Positions 34,980 to 44,210 of a DNA stretch of 64,000 nt are shown here, one piece after another (the stretch's first letter is position 1; each line of letters opens with the position of its first letter). Below the pieces are notes generated by a model. The model had not been told where the DNA came from. It ran no database searches and saw only the letters and a program-made list of their open reading frames with translations. This DNA comes from Brucella rhizosphaerae. GTDB lineage: Bacteria; Pseudomonadota; Alphaproteobacteria; Rhizobiales; Rhizobiaceae. The DNA lies in NCBI RefSeq assembly GCF_002252475.1, contig NZ_NNRK01000017.1, positions 248,001-312,000 of the forward strand. The letters run 5' to 3'. Position numbers and translations under genes: made by a program.

Positions 34980-35990
34980 TTATTGACCCAGTTGCTTCTT
35001 GATGTCGAGACCTGCACCTTTGTTCACGAAAGTGTCGGTCGCAACCTTGCTCATATCCAGTTCTTCGCCACTGATGATGCCCGATTTGCGGGCAAGCTCG
35101 TAGAACGCCTTGACGCGGTTCATGTCGATTGCGCCGATGCCTTTTTCCAGCGTGTCACCACTGTCGATGAGCTTCAGGTCCTTGAGACGTGCAAGTTCCG
35201 CATCCAGCGTTTCCTTGCTCATATCCGCGTTATCCTTGAGGATTAGCTCATAAGCCTTGCTGTTGTCGCCGTAGAGGAAGTTGGTCCAGCCTTCGATGGA
35301 GGCCGTCACAAAGCGCTGCACCAGTTCTGGGTTCTTTTCGACCAGATCCTGACGCGTCTCAATGGTGTTGGCATAGGTGCTGTAGCCCTGATCGGCGAGC
35401 AGGAAGGTCGTGACCTTGGCACCTTCCTTTTCGGCATAGATAGGCTCGGCAGTCGCATAGGCCTGCTGAACGGTTTTCTTGTCGCTGAGGAACTGAGCCA
35501 GACTATAGCCATATGGGCGAAGCTGCTCGTCCTTGAAGCCGAAATCTTTTACCAGCCAGGGCCAGAATGAGAACTGACCATCCTTGGAAATCAGGATCGT
35601 CTGCGCATTTGCCAGATCTTTGAAGTCCTTATATTCGCCTTCATGCGCCATCAGTGCCTGCGGGTCTTTCTGATAGAAAGCCGCGATGACAGTGGTTGGT
35701 ACACCATTGGCGACATTGTTGAACGACAGAAGCAGATTGCCGGCCAGCAGAAAGTCGAGACGTCCAGCAGCAAGCATTGGACGGTTGTTGACCTGTGGCC
35801 CACCCATTTCGATCTTCACATCAAGACCGTATTTCTCGTAAGTGCCGTCCGCAACTGCCTGATAGAAGCCGCCGTGGCCAGCTTGCGCCAGCCAATTGGT
35901 GCCGAGCGTCACCTGATCGAGCGCATAGGCCATTTGTGCGGAAAAGCCCATCGAGAGTGCGGCCAGCGCCGCAACAAGTGTCTTTTTCAT
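34980..35990 (-). CDS. NMT1/THI5-like ABC substrate-binding protein
   Basis: A 336-residue periplasmic protein: signal peptide about 1-23 (ALAALSMGFSAQMAYA), then VTLGTNWLAQAGHGGFYQAV, the NMT1/THI5 hallmark of aromatic or pyrimidine-like ligand binders, and the GGPQVNNRPMLAAGRLDFLL segment. GGGGAA precedes ATG 35990. Related proteins bind hydroxymethylpyrimidine, riboflavin precursors, taurine or nitrate-type compounds. The neighbouring cytosine-deaminase-like and creatininase-like genes suggest a cyclic amide or pyrimidine-related ligand (inference). Last in order of the minus-strand cluster. Confidence 0.87.
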   Translation of the reverse strand: MKKTLVAALAALSMGFSAQMAYALDQVTLGTNWLAQAGHGGFYQAVADGTYEKYGLDVKIEMGGPQVNNRPMLAAGRLDFLLAGNLLLSFNNVANGVPTTVIAAFYQKDPQALMAHEGEYKDFKDLANAQTILISKDGQFSFWPWLVKDFGFKDEQLRPYGYSLAQFLSDKKTVQQAYATAEPIYAEKEGAKVTTFLLADQGYSTYANTIETRQDLVEKNPELVQRFVTASIEGWTNFLYGDNSKAYELILKDNADMSKETLDAELARLKDLKLIDSGDTLEKGIGAIDMNRVKAFYELARKSGIISGEELDMSKVATDTFVNKGAGLDIKKQLGQ

Positions 35991-36003
35991 TTTTGTTCCC
36001 CTG

Positions 36004-37383
36004 TTAGTTTTTTAAGGCCATGTCGGCTGTCCAGCCGCGGGTTTTACCCGGATTGAGCAGACCGTAAGGATCTGCCTGCTTTTTGAACTCTATTTGAACG
36101 CTATCGATTTCCTTCATGCCGCCATCTTCAATCGTGTAGGCATGTGGATCATAGATATCGCAACCATCGACCTGCTCAAGTTCTTCGATGAGGCGATACA
36201 TTTCTTCGCGTCCCTCAAAGCGTACGAGTGGGAGTGCGAAAATCTGCACTTCGCCCTCAAGGCGCGCCATTTCGTGATGCATATATTGCGTTTCGCTATA
36301 GCGTTCGATCTGGCGATTGACCAGCGCCACATCAAACGGGCGAGGGTAGGCAACCTGCAGATAGGTCCAGCCCGGTTCAGCTTTCAGTGCCTGAAGGGTT
36401 GTATGGTTCCAACCACATTCATAAGCAGGCTGAAGGCCGGCCTTGTGCAATTCATCGAGCGTCATCGAGAAAGAGACCTTGCCGCCGAATTGGATTGCGA
36501 GAGCTTCAAAGCGCGCGACTTCCTCTGGCGCAATCATCGCAAAAACTGCATCCTTGTCGGATGGGAACAGCTCGCCGAATTTTGTGTAGAAACGTGCAAA
36601 ACGACGATCGACGGTCGTTAAAAGATAACAATCGAGACTTTCTTCAAGTGCCTTCAGGCAGAAGTTCAGTGTGGCCTCATAAGTATCGAATAATGCGGCA
36701 GTATGTACCCATTCGGTTGCCTTGGTCAGGCCAATTTCGAGCTCCAGAATGATGCCATTGGTGCCATAGGCATGCTGTACCTTATGGATATCGCGGCCTG
36801 TCAGTTCGATAATTTTAGGCTCGGGTTCAACCGTCAGAACCTTAACCGAATAAACATTTCCATCGTCGCGCAACATGCCGTGGCGAAGTGAACCAATGCC
36901 GCCTGAACCGCCCGAGAAAAAGCCGCCAATAGTGGCAATACGGCGGGTTGATGGATACATCAGCAATTCCTGACCCGTCTCGCGCACAGCATCGTCAAGG
37001 CGCGAAATACGTGCGCCGCCCTCAACGCGAACCTTGCCCGGCTCGATTGCGATGATGCGGTCGATTTTAGTCATATCGAGGATGACGCCGCCTTCAAGCG
37101 GAACGCATTGGCCATAATTGCCGGTGCCGCCACCGCGAACGGTGATCGGAATGCGAAGCTTCGCTGCAGCCGCTGCGACGCGGCGCACTTCATCCTGATC
37201 TTTCGGGATAACAACGAGATCGCCCAGATAATGACCGATATCTTCGGTCAGGATCGGGCTATACCAGAAGTAATCCCGGGAGCGCAATTCGACCTGCTTT
37301 GGGTCGTCATAAATGCGGATGCCTTCGATTTCGGCGCGAAATGCTGCCCAGTCATAGATGCGCTGTGGTGCGACAGAATTCAT
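36004..37383 (-). CDS. FAD-binding oxidase/dehydrogenase (PCMH/FAD_binding_4 family)
   Basis: A 459-residue flavoprotein. The PCMH-type FAD domain spans about 45-225, with PKDQDEVRRVAAAAAKLRIP, the pyrophosphate loop RGGGTGNYGQCVPL, and IGGFFSGGSGGIGSLRHGML. The substrate cap follows, and the C-terminal LLNPGKTRGW matches the glycolate oxidase/vanillyl alcohol oxidase end motif. Members oxidise hydroxy acids or alcohols in the cytoplasm. It lies 13 bases upstream of the binding-protein gene and 12 bases after the amidohydrolase gene, so all three are cotranscribed. GGAGAA precedes ATG 37383. Confidence 0.87.
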   Translation of the reverse strand: MNSVAPQRIYDWAAFRAEIEGIRIYDDPKQVELRSRDYFWYSPILTEDIGHYLGDLVVIPKDQDEVRRVAAAAAKLRIPITVRGGGTGNYGQCVPLEGGVILDMTKIDRIIAIEPGKVRVEGGARISRLDDAVRETGQELLMYPSTRRIATIGGFFSGGSGGIGSLRHGMLRDDGNVYSVKVLTVEPEPKIIELTGRDIHKVQHAYGTNGIILELEIGLTKATEWVHTAALFDTYEATLNFCLKALEESLDCYLLTTVDRRFARFYTKFGELFPSDKDAVFAMIAPEEVARFEALAIQFGGKVSFSMTLDELHKAGLQPAYECGWNHTTLQALKAEPGWTYLQVAYPRPFDVALVNRQIERYSETQYMHHEMARLEGEVQIFALPLVRFEGREEMYRLIEELEQVDGCDIYDPHAYTIEDGGMKEIDSVQIEFKKQADPYGLLNPGKTRGWTADMALKN

Positions 37384-37395
37384 GGGGTTCTCCGA

Positions 37396-38580
37396 TTAAA
37401 TTATAGTTCCATCACGCCAGATGACGCGACGCGCCTGCGGACGGCTGATGAGGTCGTTAATGTCTGTGGCGTCATGCCAGATGAAATTCGCAGGCCCGCC
37501 CTCTGAGAGCGCCTGAATGCGGTCACTTCCGATGAAGCGGGCGGGTAGGGTGGTAACGCTGTCGAGCCATTCATCCGGCTCGAGGTGGCAGACCGGGGCT
37601 GCGAGGCGCAGAACCGAAAGCGGATCGTAATCACCGTAAGGATAGAAAGCGTCGCGCACATTGTCTGAGCCAAGCATGGCTTCCATGCCTGCCCGACGTG
37701 CTTCTTTGAGCGGGGCAACACCACGCAGGCGTGGTGATTTTCCGCCAAGTCTGTCCTGCAGATAGAGATTGGAGGTTGGTAGCGAAACAAGGGCAGTTCC
37801 TGCGTCAGCAGCAGCATTAAGAATGCGGCTGAGTTCTTCAGGCGAACGCAGTGAAAGCGAACAGGCATGACCGCAAAGAACGCGTCCGCTCATTTTGTGG
37901 CGTTTGGTTGCAGCCACGATCAGCGAGAAGCCATCAGCTTCTGGTTCAAGCCCTTCATCGACATGAAAGTCGAGTTTGAGACCGTGTTGAACTGCCAGAC
38001 GAAACATTGCTTCGATTTTGGCTTCCAGATCGGCATTGCGATAGAAGAAAGCACCGAGAACGCCGCTATCTTTTGCCACTCGTTCGGCAATCGCAGCTCC
38101 TGCGTCAAGCACGATATCGCCATGGATAAGTGCTGCAAGTTCCAGATCGATGCGGTCTTTCCACTCGTCGCGCAGCTCATTCAGAACTGGCCAAGCGGTT
38201 GGCATTTCAGGTGTTGTCCAATCGATATGGCTGCGCATGGCACCAACGCCTTGCGCAAAGGCTGCTTCAAGTCCTTGCGTGGCACGTACCCGAATATCGT
38301 CGGCGTTCCAATGCTCGCGATCGACATTCATCAGGTCAATAGCATCAAAGAGACATTCGACCTTGGCGCGTCCCTTTTGAGCGATACGCTCGATAGTGAA
38401 AGTCTTGTCGAGATGCACATGTGCATCGGCGAGCAGCGGAGTTGCGAAGCCGCCTCCTGTCGCCTGTGAAGGCGTAAGCGATGCAATGCGACCAGCATCA
38501 ATGCCGATGTCGTAATGACCGCTGAGGCCAGCTATGGCCACGCCTTTCAGAAACTCAGTGCTCCCAGTCTTATCGCTCAC
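37396..38580 (-). CDS. Cytosine-deaminase-like amidohydrolase
   Basis: An amidohydrolase superfamily enzyme of about 395 residues with the CodA-type metal site: ADAHVHLDKTF (H-x-H), a central DFHVDEGLE, GHACSLSLRSPEE, and the final Asp in LGSDNVRDAFYPYGDYDPL. This last motif is characteristic of cytosine deaminase and related cyclic-amide deaminases. Start choice is uncertain: GTG 38580 overlaps the permease stop by 11 bases, while ATG 38598 and ATG 38616 also lie in frame. Probably deaminates or ring-opens a pyrimidine-related compound imported by the adjacent ABC system (inference). Confidence 0.85.
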   Translation of the reverse strand: MSDKTGSTEFLKGVAIAGLSGHYDIGIDAGRIASLTPSQATGGGFATPLLADAHVHLDKTFTIERIAQKGRAKVECLFDAIDLMNVDREHWNADDIRVRATQGLEAAFAQGVGAMRSHIDWTTPEMPTAWPVLNELRDEWKDRIDLELAALIHGDIVLDAGAAIAERVAKDSGVLGAFFYRNADLEAKIEAMFRLAVQHGLKLDFHVDEGLEPEADGFSLIVAATKRHKMSGRVLCGHACSLSLRSPEELSRILNAAADAGTALVSLPTSNLYLQDRLGGKSPRLRGVAPLKEARRAGMEAMLGSDNVRDAFYPYGDYDPLSVLRLAAPVCHLEPDEWLDSVTTLPARFIGSDRIQALSEGGPANFIWHDATDINDLISRPQARRVIWRDGTII

Positions 38581-39412
38581 GTCGGATCTCACTTTCATGC
38601 CAGCGTCCAAGGACAAGGCGCGACAGCCAGCTTGTGATGAGGAAGATCACAATGCCGAGCAGTGAAACGAGAAACAGTGCGGCAAACATACGCGGAATTT
38701 CGTTGCGGAAGCTCGATTCCAGAATACGCGAGGCAAGGCCTGTGCTTTGACCAGCACTGCCTGCAACGAATTCAGCTACGACTGCGCCGATCAGCGACAG
38801 CCCACCGGCGATCTTGAGAGCGGCCATAAAGTAAGGCAATGCACTTGGCGCAAGCAGGTAGCGCAGACGCTGCCAAGGTGATGCCCGATAGAGCTTGAAC
38901 AAATCGCGCAGATTATGATCGGCACTGCGCAGACCTATGACTGTGTTCGACAGGATCGGAAAAAAGGCGACGATCCATGCGCAGATCAGCAGCGCCGAAA
39001 ACGTATCCCGCACATAGATCAGGATCAGCGGTGCGATAGCAATGACAGGCGTGACCTGAAGAATGACCGCGAACGGGAAGAATGCCATTTCAATCGGACG
39101 AGACAGGGCGAAGATCATACCAAGCAGAACGCCGCCAACGATAGCGCAGAGCAGCGAAATCAGCGTAAGTTTGACCGTGAACCACATAGACGTCATCAGC
39201 GACGGTCCGTCTTTCACCAGTGTCTCGGCGATGAGCGACGGCGCAGGGATGAGATAGTGTGGCACCTCATAGAAGCGTACAAGCCCCTCCCAGATGCCAA
39301 GCGCGATGATGATTGCAAGCGTCGGCATGATGATGCGCAAATTGCGATCTCGGCGGGCGAGGCGATGTTGTTCTGAATTAAGGACCGGCAGTTCGGTTTG
39401 CATCTGGTTCAT
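38570..39412 (-). CDS. ABC permease (SsuC/TauC/ThiX-like)
   Basis: A 280-residue permease with six hydrophobic helices and the EAA-type loop LFKLYRASPWQRLRYLLAPSA, followed by LPYFMAALKIAGGLSLIGAVVAEF, as in SsuC/TauC and the NMT1-linked permeases. It partners the NMT1-type binding protein and the ATPase encoded next to it. The start is ATG 39412 with GAGGGCG upstream; ATG 39403 is also possible. Confidence 0.9.
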   Translation of the reverse strand: MNQMQTELPVLNSEQHRLARRDRNLRIIMPTLAIIIALGIWEGLVRFYEVPHYLIPAPSLIAETLVKDGPSLMTSMWFTVKLTLISLLCAIVGGVLLGMIFALSRPIEMAFFPFAVILQVTPVIAIAPLILIYVRDTFSALLICAWIVAFFPILSNTVIGLRSADHNLRDLFKLYRASPWQRLRYLLAPSALPYFMAALKIAGGLSLIGAVVAEFVAGSAGQSTGLASRILESSFRNEIPRMFAALFLVSLLGIVIFLITSWLSRLVLGRWHESEIRRER

Positions 39413-39422
39413 TTTCGCGCCC

Positions 39423-40226
39423 TCAATGGTCTATATCTTGAGACGAAAGCGTCGCCGTCAGTGCATCAGAAACTTCGGCACAATATTTGGCATAAGGCTC
39501 TGTGGTGCGATAGTTTTCCGCGCGGGGATAGCTGCCCTCAATAGCGATATCGGCAACCACCCGTCCAGGACGTGCTGCCATGACAATAACGCGATTGGAC
39601 AGATACACAGACTCGTAAACGCTGTGCGTGACGAAGATCACCGTCAGTCCATGTTCTTGCCACAGCCGCAACACGTCATTGTTGAGCTTGAAGCGGGTCA
39701 TTTCATCCAATGCCGCAAAAGGCTCATCCATAAGCAAAAGACGAGGACGCGTGACCAGTGCACGGGCTATAGACACACGCATCTTCATGCCGCCGGAAAG
39801 CTCGCGCGGATAAGCATTTGCAAAGCGGGATAGGCCGACTTGCGTCAGCACTTCTTCCACGCGGGGCGTGGCTTCCTTGCGCGAAAGGCCGGAAAGACGA
39901 AGCGGGAGATAGACATTGTCGAAAACACTAGCCCACGGCATCAGGGTTGGTTCCTGAAACACGAAACCAATATCCTGTGCGCCAGCCGGGCCTTTGCCCG
40001 GTGCGTGGCCGTTGACATGGATGTCGCCTGCGGAAATGGATTCCAGGCCCGCGATCATGCGCAGAGCCGTGCTCTTGCCGCAGCCCGATGGACCGAGAAA
40101 GCTAACGAACTGGCCTTGTTCGATTCTGAGCGACATATCGCTCACTGCCATGACACCAGTGCCGTACTGCTTGTAGACGCCGTTGATATCAATCAGGGAA
40201 GATGGAGCTTGCGAGTTGGGGACCAC
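39423..40226 (-). CDS. ABC ATPase (SsuB/TauB-like)
   Basis: An ATPase of about 268 residues: Walker A GPSGCGKST, Q loop VFQEPTLMPWASV (typical of SsuB/TauB/ThiZ), signature LSGGMKMRVSIARALV, Walker B LLLMDEPFAALDE and switch His VTHSVYESVYL. TAAGGAGG stands 6 bases before GTG 40226 and directly abuts ATG 40232, so GTG 40226 is favoured; a longer frame from 40265 runs into the creatininase gene. It lies between the permease gene and the creatininase-like gene. Confidence 0.88.
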   Translation of the reverse strand: MVPNSQAPSSLIDINGVYKQYGTGVMAVSDMSLRIEQGQFVSFLGPSGCGKSTALRMIAGLESISAGDIHVNGHAPGKGPAGAQDIGFVFQEPTLMPWASVFDNVYLPLRLSGLSRKEATPRVEEVLTQVGLSRFANAYPRELSGGMKMRVSIARALVTRPRLLLMDEPFAALDEMTRFKLNNDVLRLWQEHGLTVIFVTHSVYESVYLSNRVIVMAARPGRVVADIAIEGSYPRAENYRTTEPYAKYCAEVSDALTATLSSQDIDH

Positions 40227-40237
40227 GCTCATCCTCC

Positions 40238-41038
40238 TTACCACGCAGGTTTGTTGGCAAGCCACGAAAGTGGTGCACGTTCGATTTCATCCAGCACTTC
40301 GACCAACCGCTTGGCGGCGAAATCAATGGTCTTGCGGCCCTTTTCGGCTGTGGCAAGTGTTGCATCACCCGCCGCACCATACGGATTGATATCCTGTATC
40401 TGCCAAGCGGGCTTCGCGCCGCCACTCAGCGAAAGATGCTTGTATTCGTTTGCTAAAGTTTCCGTAAGTGTGCGGAAATCCTGCGCTTTCGACATATCAA
40501 CCAGATCTGGATGCAATTCCAGCATCACAGAGGTCTCCATGTCACCGGCATGAATGCCGTGCTTGAGATCGTGTTCACTGTAGATACCTTCAGGCATGCC
40601 GAGCGCAAACCAGTTGACACTGACCACCATCATATTGTGCTTGATGCGCAGCTCTCTCGCGACGATATCCATGACACTGATCTGGCCACCGTGACTGTTG
40701 AGCAGCACCATCTTGCGCACGCCGCTCGCGGCTACACAATCGCCAATCTCGCACCACATACGGATGATCGTTTCAGCAGAGAAGGTCAGCGTGCCGGGAT
40801 AGAGGCTATGCTCATTGCTCTTGCCAATGGCCTGAGTTGGGAGAAACAGCGCGTGGCTTTCATCAGGCAGACGCGCGATGGTTTCCTTGACCATACCATC
40901 AACGATTGCCGCATCGACAGCGACCGGTAGATGAGGCCCATGCTGTTCAATCGCCCCCACAGGCAGAACTGCCACGAGTTTCTCACGATCGAGGCGTGAG
41001 AACGCTTCACTCGTATAATCGGACCAATATCGTTTCAA
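40238..41038 (-). CDS. Creatininase family amidohydrolase
   Basis: A 266-residue member of the creatininase/MftE-type family, with the metal-binding motifs GAIEQHGPHLPVAVD, LNSHGGQ and HAGDMETSVML. These enzymes open cyclic amides or act on related formamide bonds. The start is TTG 41038: AAGGAG lies 7 bases upstream and the protein then has the family length, whereas the ATG at 41143 would add 35 basic, low-complexity residues and overlap the operator. It is the first gene of the minus-strand cluster. A RutR-like palindrome lies 90-103 bases upstream of the start. Confidence 0.85.
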   Translation of the reverse strand: MKRYWSDYTSEAFSRLDREKLVAVLPVGAIEQHGPHLPVAVDAAIVDGMVKETIARLPDESHALFLPTQAIGKSNEHSLYPGTLTFSAETIIRMWCEIGDCVAASGVRKMVLLNSHGGQISVMDIVARELRIKHNMMVVSVNWFALGMPEGIYSEHDLKHGIHAGDMETSVMLELHPDLVDMSKAQDFRTLTETLANEYKHLSLSGGAKPAWQIQDINPYGAAGDATLATAEKGRKTIDFAAKRLVEVLDEIERAPLSWLANKPAW

Positions 41039-41127
41039 GGTGGCGCTCCTTGCTTGCTTTGAGGCTTGCTTTTGGGCTGGCTGCTGGCGATGGGCTGCAT
41101 GCTGAAGCACAGAACTTACTAAACAAT

Positions 41128-41141
41128 CTGACCGATCGGTC
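41128..41141. promoter_or_regulatory. RutR-like operator upstream of the creatininase cluster
   Basis: TGACCGATCGGTCA is a perfect 14-base palindrome; with flanks it reads CTGACCGATCGGTCAAA, matching the RutR consensus TTGACC-N4-GGTCAA in nine of the inner positions. It lies in the promoter of the first cluster gene and fits the RutR-like regulator encoded at 34166-34816. Confidence 0.65.
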
Positions 41142-41257
41142 AAACTAAATGTTTAAAATTTCAAAGATGCGTGCAATTAAGGTGTGAATCCGTGACGAAT
41201 TAGCCACGCGACAGCCCGACACATGATTATGATGCGCGGGAATTTTCCGGAGGTCCT

Positions 41258-42490
41258 ATGGACAACAGATGCATTATTATCGGTGCGGGTCATGCTGGTT
41301 CGCAGGCTGCAATCAGCTTGAGGCAGGAAGGCTATGTTGGCGAAATCGTGCTTATCAACGATGAGCAGGACATTCCCTATCACAAGCCGCCTTTATCCAA
41401 ATCCTATCTGAAAGCTCCCGAAAGCGGCATCCTGGTACTTCGCCCGGAAAACACCTATCGCGACAATAATATTGAGATGCTTTTCGGACGTCACGTGGAT
41501 GGCGTTTCGCTGACTGACAAGACCATCACCCTTGACGAGGGCACCGTCCTTGCCTGGTCAGAACTGGTTTTTGCAACGGGTGCAAGGGCGCGTATTCCAG
41601 ATGTGTCCGGCGTCGATCTTGACGGTGTTGTCACGCTGCGTCGACTGAGTGACGCCCGCCATATGGCAGAAATGATGCCGAATGTGCAGAATGTCGTGAT
41701 TATCGGCGGTGGTTTTATCGGGCTTGAAATGGCGCATAGCGCGATAGCGCTCGGCAAGAAAACAGTGTTGATCGAGGCTGCTCCGCGCGTGCTGGGTCGG
41801 TCTGTTGCTACACATATTTCTGCACATGTCGAAGCGCGCAGCCGCGCTGCGGATATTACGCTTCTGACCGGGCTTGGGGTCACTTCTATCGAGGGTAAAA
41901 ATGGGCGCGTGACAGGCGTAACGGCGGCAGACGGCACAGTTTATCCTGCGGATATGGTGGTGCTTGGCACGGGCGCTGTTCCAAACGTTGAACTGGCAAT
42001 CCAAGCCGGACTTTCGATCGATAATGGTATCGTGGTTGATGAGCATTTGCGCACATCCGTCGAACATGTTTATGCGATTGGGGATTGCGTCAGCTACGAT
42101 CACTTCCATGCCGGACGCCGCGTGCGTTTGGAATCGGTTCAGAACGCCACTGATCAGGCCAAGCATGTTGCGCGTTCGATTGTTGGTCGAGGGACTCCGT
42201 TTCGCGATGTCGCATGGTTCTGGTCTGATCAGGGTGACATGAAGTTGCAGACAGCAGGTCTTTCATTTGATGCTGATCGTCATATTTTGTCGGGCAATCT
42301 GGAGGATAATGCCTTTTCGGTATTCCATTTCGCTGGCGACAGACTTGTTGCGGTCGACTCAATTAATCGTCCAGCGGATCACATGATTGCTCGGCGTCTT
42401 TTAGCTGCAGGAATCAACCCGACAGAAGAAGACATTGCAGCAGGTGCAGCGCGCCTGAAGGAATTGCTTGCTTCCGCACCAAAGGTTTAA
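41258..42490 (+). CDS. Ferredoxin/rubredoxin reductase-like FAD-dependent oxidoreductase
   Basis: A 410-residue pyridine nucleotide-disulfide family flavoprotein. FAD motif IIIGAGHAGSQAAISLR at residues 6-22, PYHKPPLSKSYL (typical of dioxygenase and P450 ferredoxin reductases), NAD motif VVIIGGGFIGLEMAHSA, and the second FAD motif YAIGDCVS. The C-terminal reductase domain (about 320-400) is complete. It passes electrons from NAD(P)H to a ferredoxin; no ferredoxin gene is seen in the window. The start ATG 41258 follows TCCGGAGG. It is divergent from the creatininase gene across the RutR-like operator, so it may share its control. Confidence 0.88.
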   Translation: MDNRCIIIGAGHAGSQAAISLRQEGYVGEIVLINDEQDIPYHKPPLSKSYLKAPESGILVLRPENTYRDNNIEMLFGRHVDGVSLTDKTITLDEGTVLAWSELVFATGARARIPDVSGVDLDGVVTLRRLSDARHMAEMMPNVQNVVIIGGGFIGLEMAHSAIALGKKTVLIEAAPRVLGRSVATHISAHVEARSRAADITLLTGLGVTSIEGKNGRVTGVTAADGTVYPADMVVLGTGAVPNVELAIQAGLSIDNGIVVDEHLRTSVEHVYAIGDCVSYDHFHAGRRVRLESVQNATDQAKHVARSIVGRGTPFRDVAWFWSDQGDMKLQTAGLSFDADRHILSGNLEDNAFSVFHFAGDRLVAVDSINRPADHMIARRLLAAGINPTEEDIAAGAARLKELLASAPKV

Positions 42491-42499
42491 GGATTCACA

Positions 42500-42889
42500 A
42501 TGACCGTTTTAAAACATCTGTTGCCTGCCGATATGGCCGCACCCTTTGCTGCCTATAGTCATGGTGTGAAAGTGAATACCGGAGCCGATCTGGTATTCTG
42601 TTCCGGTCAGCTTGGAATTGCGGCCGATGGCACTGTGCCGGAAGATGCAGGCGCGCAGGCTGAGTTCTGCTTTGAAAATATACGTCGTATTCTGCGCGAT
42701 GCCGGTATGACACTCTCCGATGTCGTGCGCATCAACGCCTATGTAACAGATCGCGCTTATATGCGCCCCTACATGGATGTGCGTGACCGGTTATTTCCGC
42801 AGCCAGCACCAGCCTCAACATTGATGATCGTTTCCGGCTTTACGCGGGAAGAATTCAAGGTTGAAATCGAGGCCATCGCGGCACGCTGA
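42500..42889 (+). CDS. RidA family protein
   Basis: A 129-residue RidA/RutC-type protein: AAPFAAYSHGVKV, LVFCSGQLGIAADG, and a C-terminus ending PASTLMIVSGFTREEFKVEIEAIA. The canonical RidA arginine (R-x-x-V-x-V) is replaced: the equivalent stretch reads STLMIVSGF, so the usual deaminase reaction is doubtful. In pyrimidine pathways the RutC member acts as aminoacrylate deaminase. It lies 10 bases after the flavoprotein gene and before the MFS gene; cotranscription is likely. Confidence 0.87.
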   Translation: MTVLKHLLPADMAAPFAAYSHGVKVNTGADLVFCSGQLGIAADGTVPEDAGAQAEFCFENIRRILRDAGMTLSDVVRINAYVTDRAYMRPYMDVRDRLFPQPAPASTLMIVSGFTREEFKVEIEAIAAR

Positions 42890-42979
42890 TACGATACCGC
42901 ATCACAACAATGCGTATCGCCTTTGTCTGAAAGGAATGGTAGGGTTGTCCGACATCCTCCACTCCCTTCAGGCTCATTC

Positions 42980-44203
42980 ATGTCTCAGTTAAAGTCCTCC
43001 GCTGCGCCGCGAGAAACATCGCCGCGTGCATCTGCAAGGTTGGCAGAATTTGCGCTCGCCATCGGCGGCTTCGGTATTGGCACCGGAGAATTCGCGATCA
43101 TGGCGCTTCTGCCCGATATTGCGCGAGATCTGAATGTAACTATTCCGAGCGCCGGGCACCTTATCAGTTCCTATGCTTTGGGCGTTCTGATTGGTGCGCC
43201 TGTGCTGGCCGTTCTGGGTGCAAAACTCGACCGTCGCAAACTGTTGTTTTTACTTATGGGGCTTTTTGCTTTCGGCAATCTCGCCAGCGCATTTATGCAT
43301 GACTATACCGGTCTTTACATAATGCGTTTTGTTGCGGGTTTTCCGCATGGTGCCTATTTCGGCGTGGCCTCGTTGGTTGCGGCCTCATTGGCAGAGCCTG
43401 GCAAGCGGGCGCAAGCCGTTGGCCGTGTTATGATGGGGCTCACCATTGCCACATTGTGCGGAACGCCTTTGGCGACATGGCTGGGACAAGCAGCTGGTTG
43501 GCGTGCGATGTTTGCAGCCGTGGGCTTGATCGCCATTCTCACAATGGTGCTGGTCATGATTTATGTGCCAAAGCAGCCTGCGGATGAAGGCGCATCTCCC
43601 TTGCGGGAACTGGGTGCATTTCGCCGCAAGCAGGTCTGGCTGACGCTTGGTATCGGCGCCATTGGCACAGGTGGGCTGTTTTCTGTCTTTACCTATATTG
43701 CTGCCACGGTGACGGAAGTTTCGCACATCGATGCAAAGTGGATGCCAATTGTTTTCGCTACGTTCGGTTTGGGTATGGTGCTCGGCAACGTCGTTGGCTC
43801 AAAACTAACCGACCGTTCTGTTATGGGGACGGTGGGAATGGTGTTGCTCTATGACATGGCGGTCATGCTGCTATTTCCATTGCTTATGCAGCATCCGGCC
43901 ACAGCGTTTTTGAATATTCTGCTCGTGGGTGGTGGTTTTGCGCTCGTCCCAGCTCTACAGACGCGTTTGATGGATGTGGCTGCAGACGCACAGACACTGG
44001 CCGCAGCGCTCAATCATTCTGCGCTCAATCTCGCAAATGCAATTGGCGCATGGCTCGGCGGACTTGCTGTCGCGTGGGGCTTTGGCTGGACATCGACCGG
44101 AACTGTTGGTGCATTCCTGGCTGTTGCGGGCCTCGGCGTGTTCGCGTTGTCGATCGTTTTGGATCGTGCTGGGCGGGAAAAGGCGGCACTAGCAACGCAA
44201 TGA
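42980..44203 (+). CDS. MFS transporter (AraJ/drug-efflux type, DHA1)
   Basis: A 407-residue 12-helix major facilitator protein of the AraJ/YdhP group: FGIGTGEFAIMALLPDIARDL in helix one, LGAKLDRRKLLFLLMGLF at the loop 2-3 signature, and GFPHGAYFGVASLVAASL in helix four/five. These proteins usually export drugs, sugars or nucleobases. ATG 42980 is preferred; TTG 42922-42924 is in frame but lacks support. It is the last of three plus-strand genes and its stop lies just before the minus-strand RNA locus terminator. Confidence 0.85.
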   Translation: MSQLKSSAAPRETSPRASARLAEFALAIGGFGIGTGEFAIMALLPDIARDLNVTIPSAGHLISSYALGVLIGAPVLAVLGAKLDRRKLLFLLMGLFAFGNLASAFMHDYTGLYIMRFVAGFPHGAYFGVASLVAASLAEPGKRAQAVGRVMMGLTIATLCGTPLATWLGQAAGWRAMFAAVGLIAILTMVLVMIYVPKQPADEGASPLRELGAFRRKQVWLTLGIGAIGTGGLFSVFTYIAATVTEVSHIDAKWMPIVFATFGLGMVLGNVVGSKLTDRSVMGTVGMVLLYDMAVMLLFPLLMQHPATAFLNILLVGGGFALVPALQTRLMDVAADAQTLAAALNHSALNLANAIGAWLGGLAVAWGFGWTSTGTVGAFLAVAGLGVFALSIVLDRAGREKAALATQ

Positions 44204-44210
44204 AGTGCAC

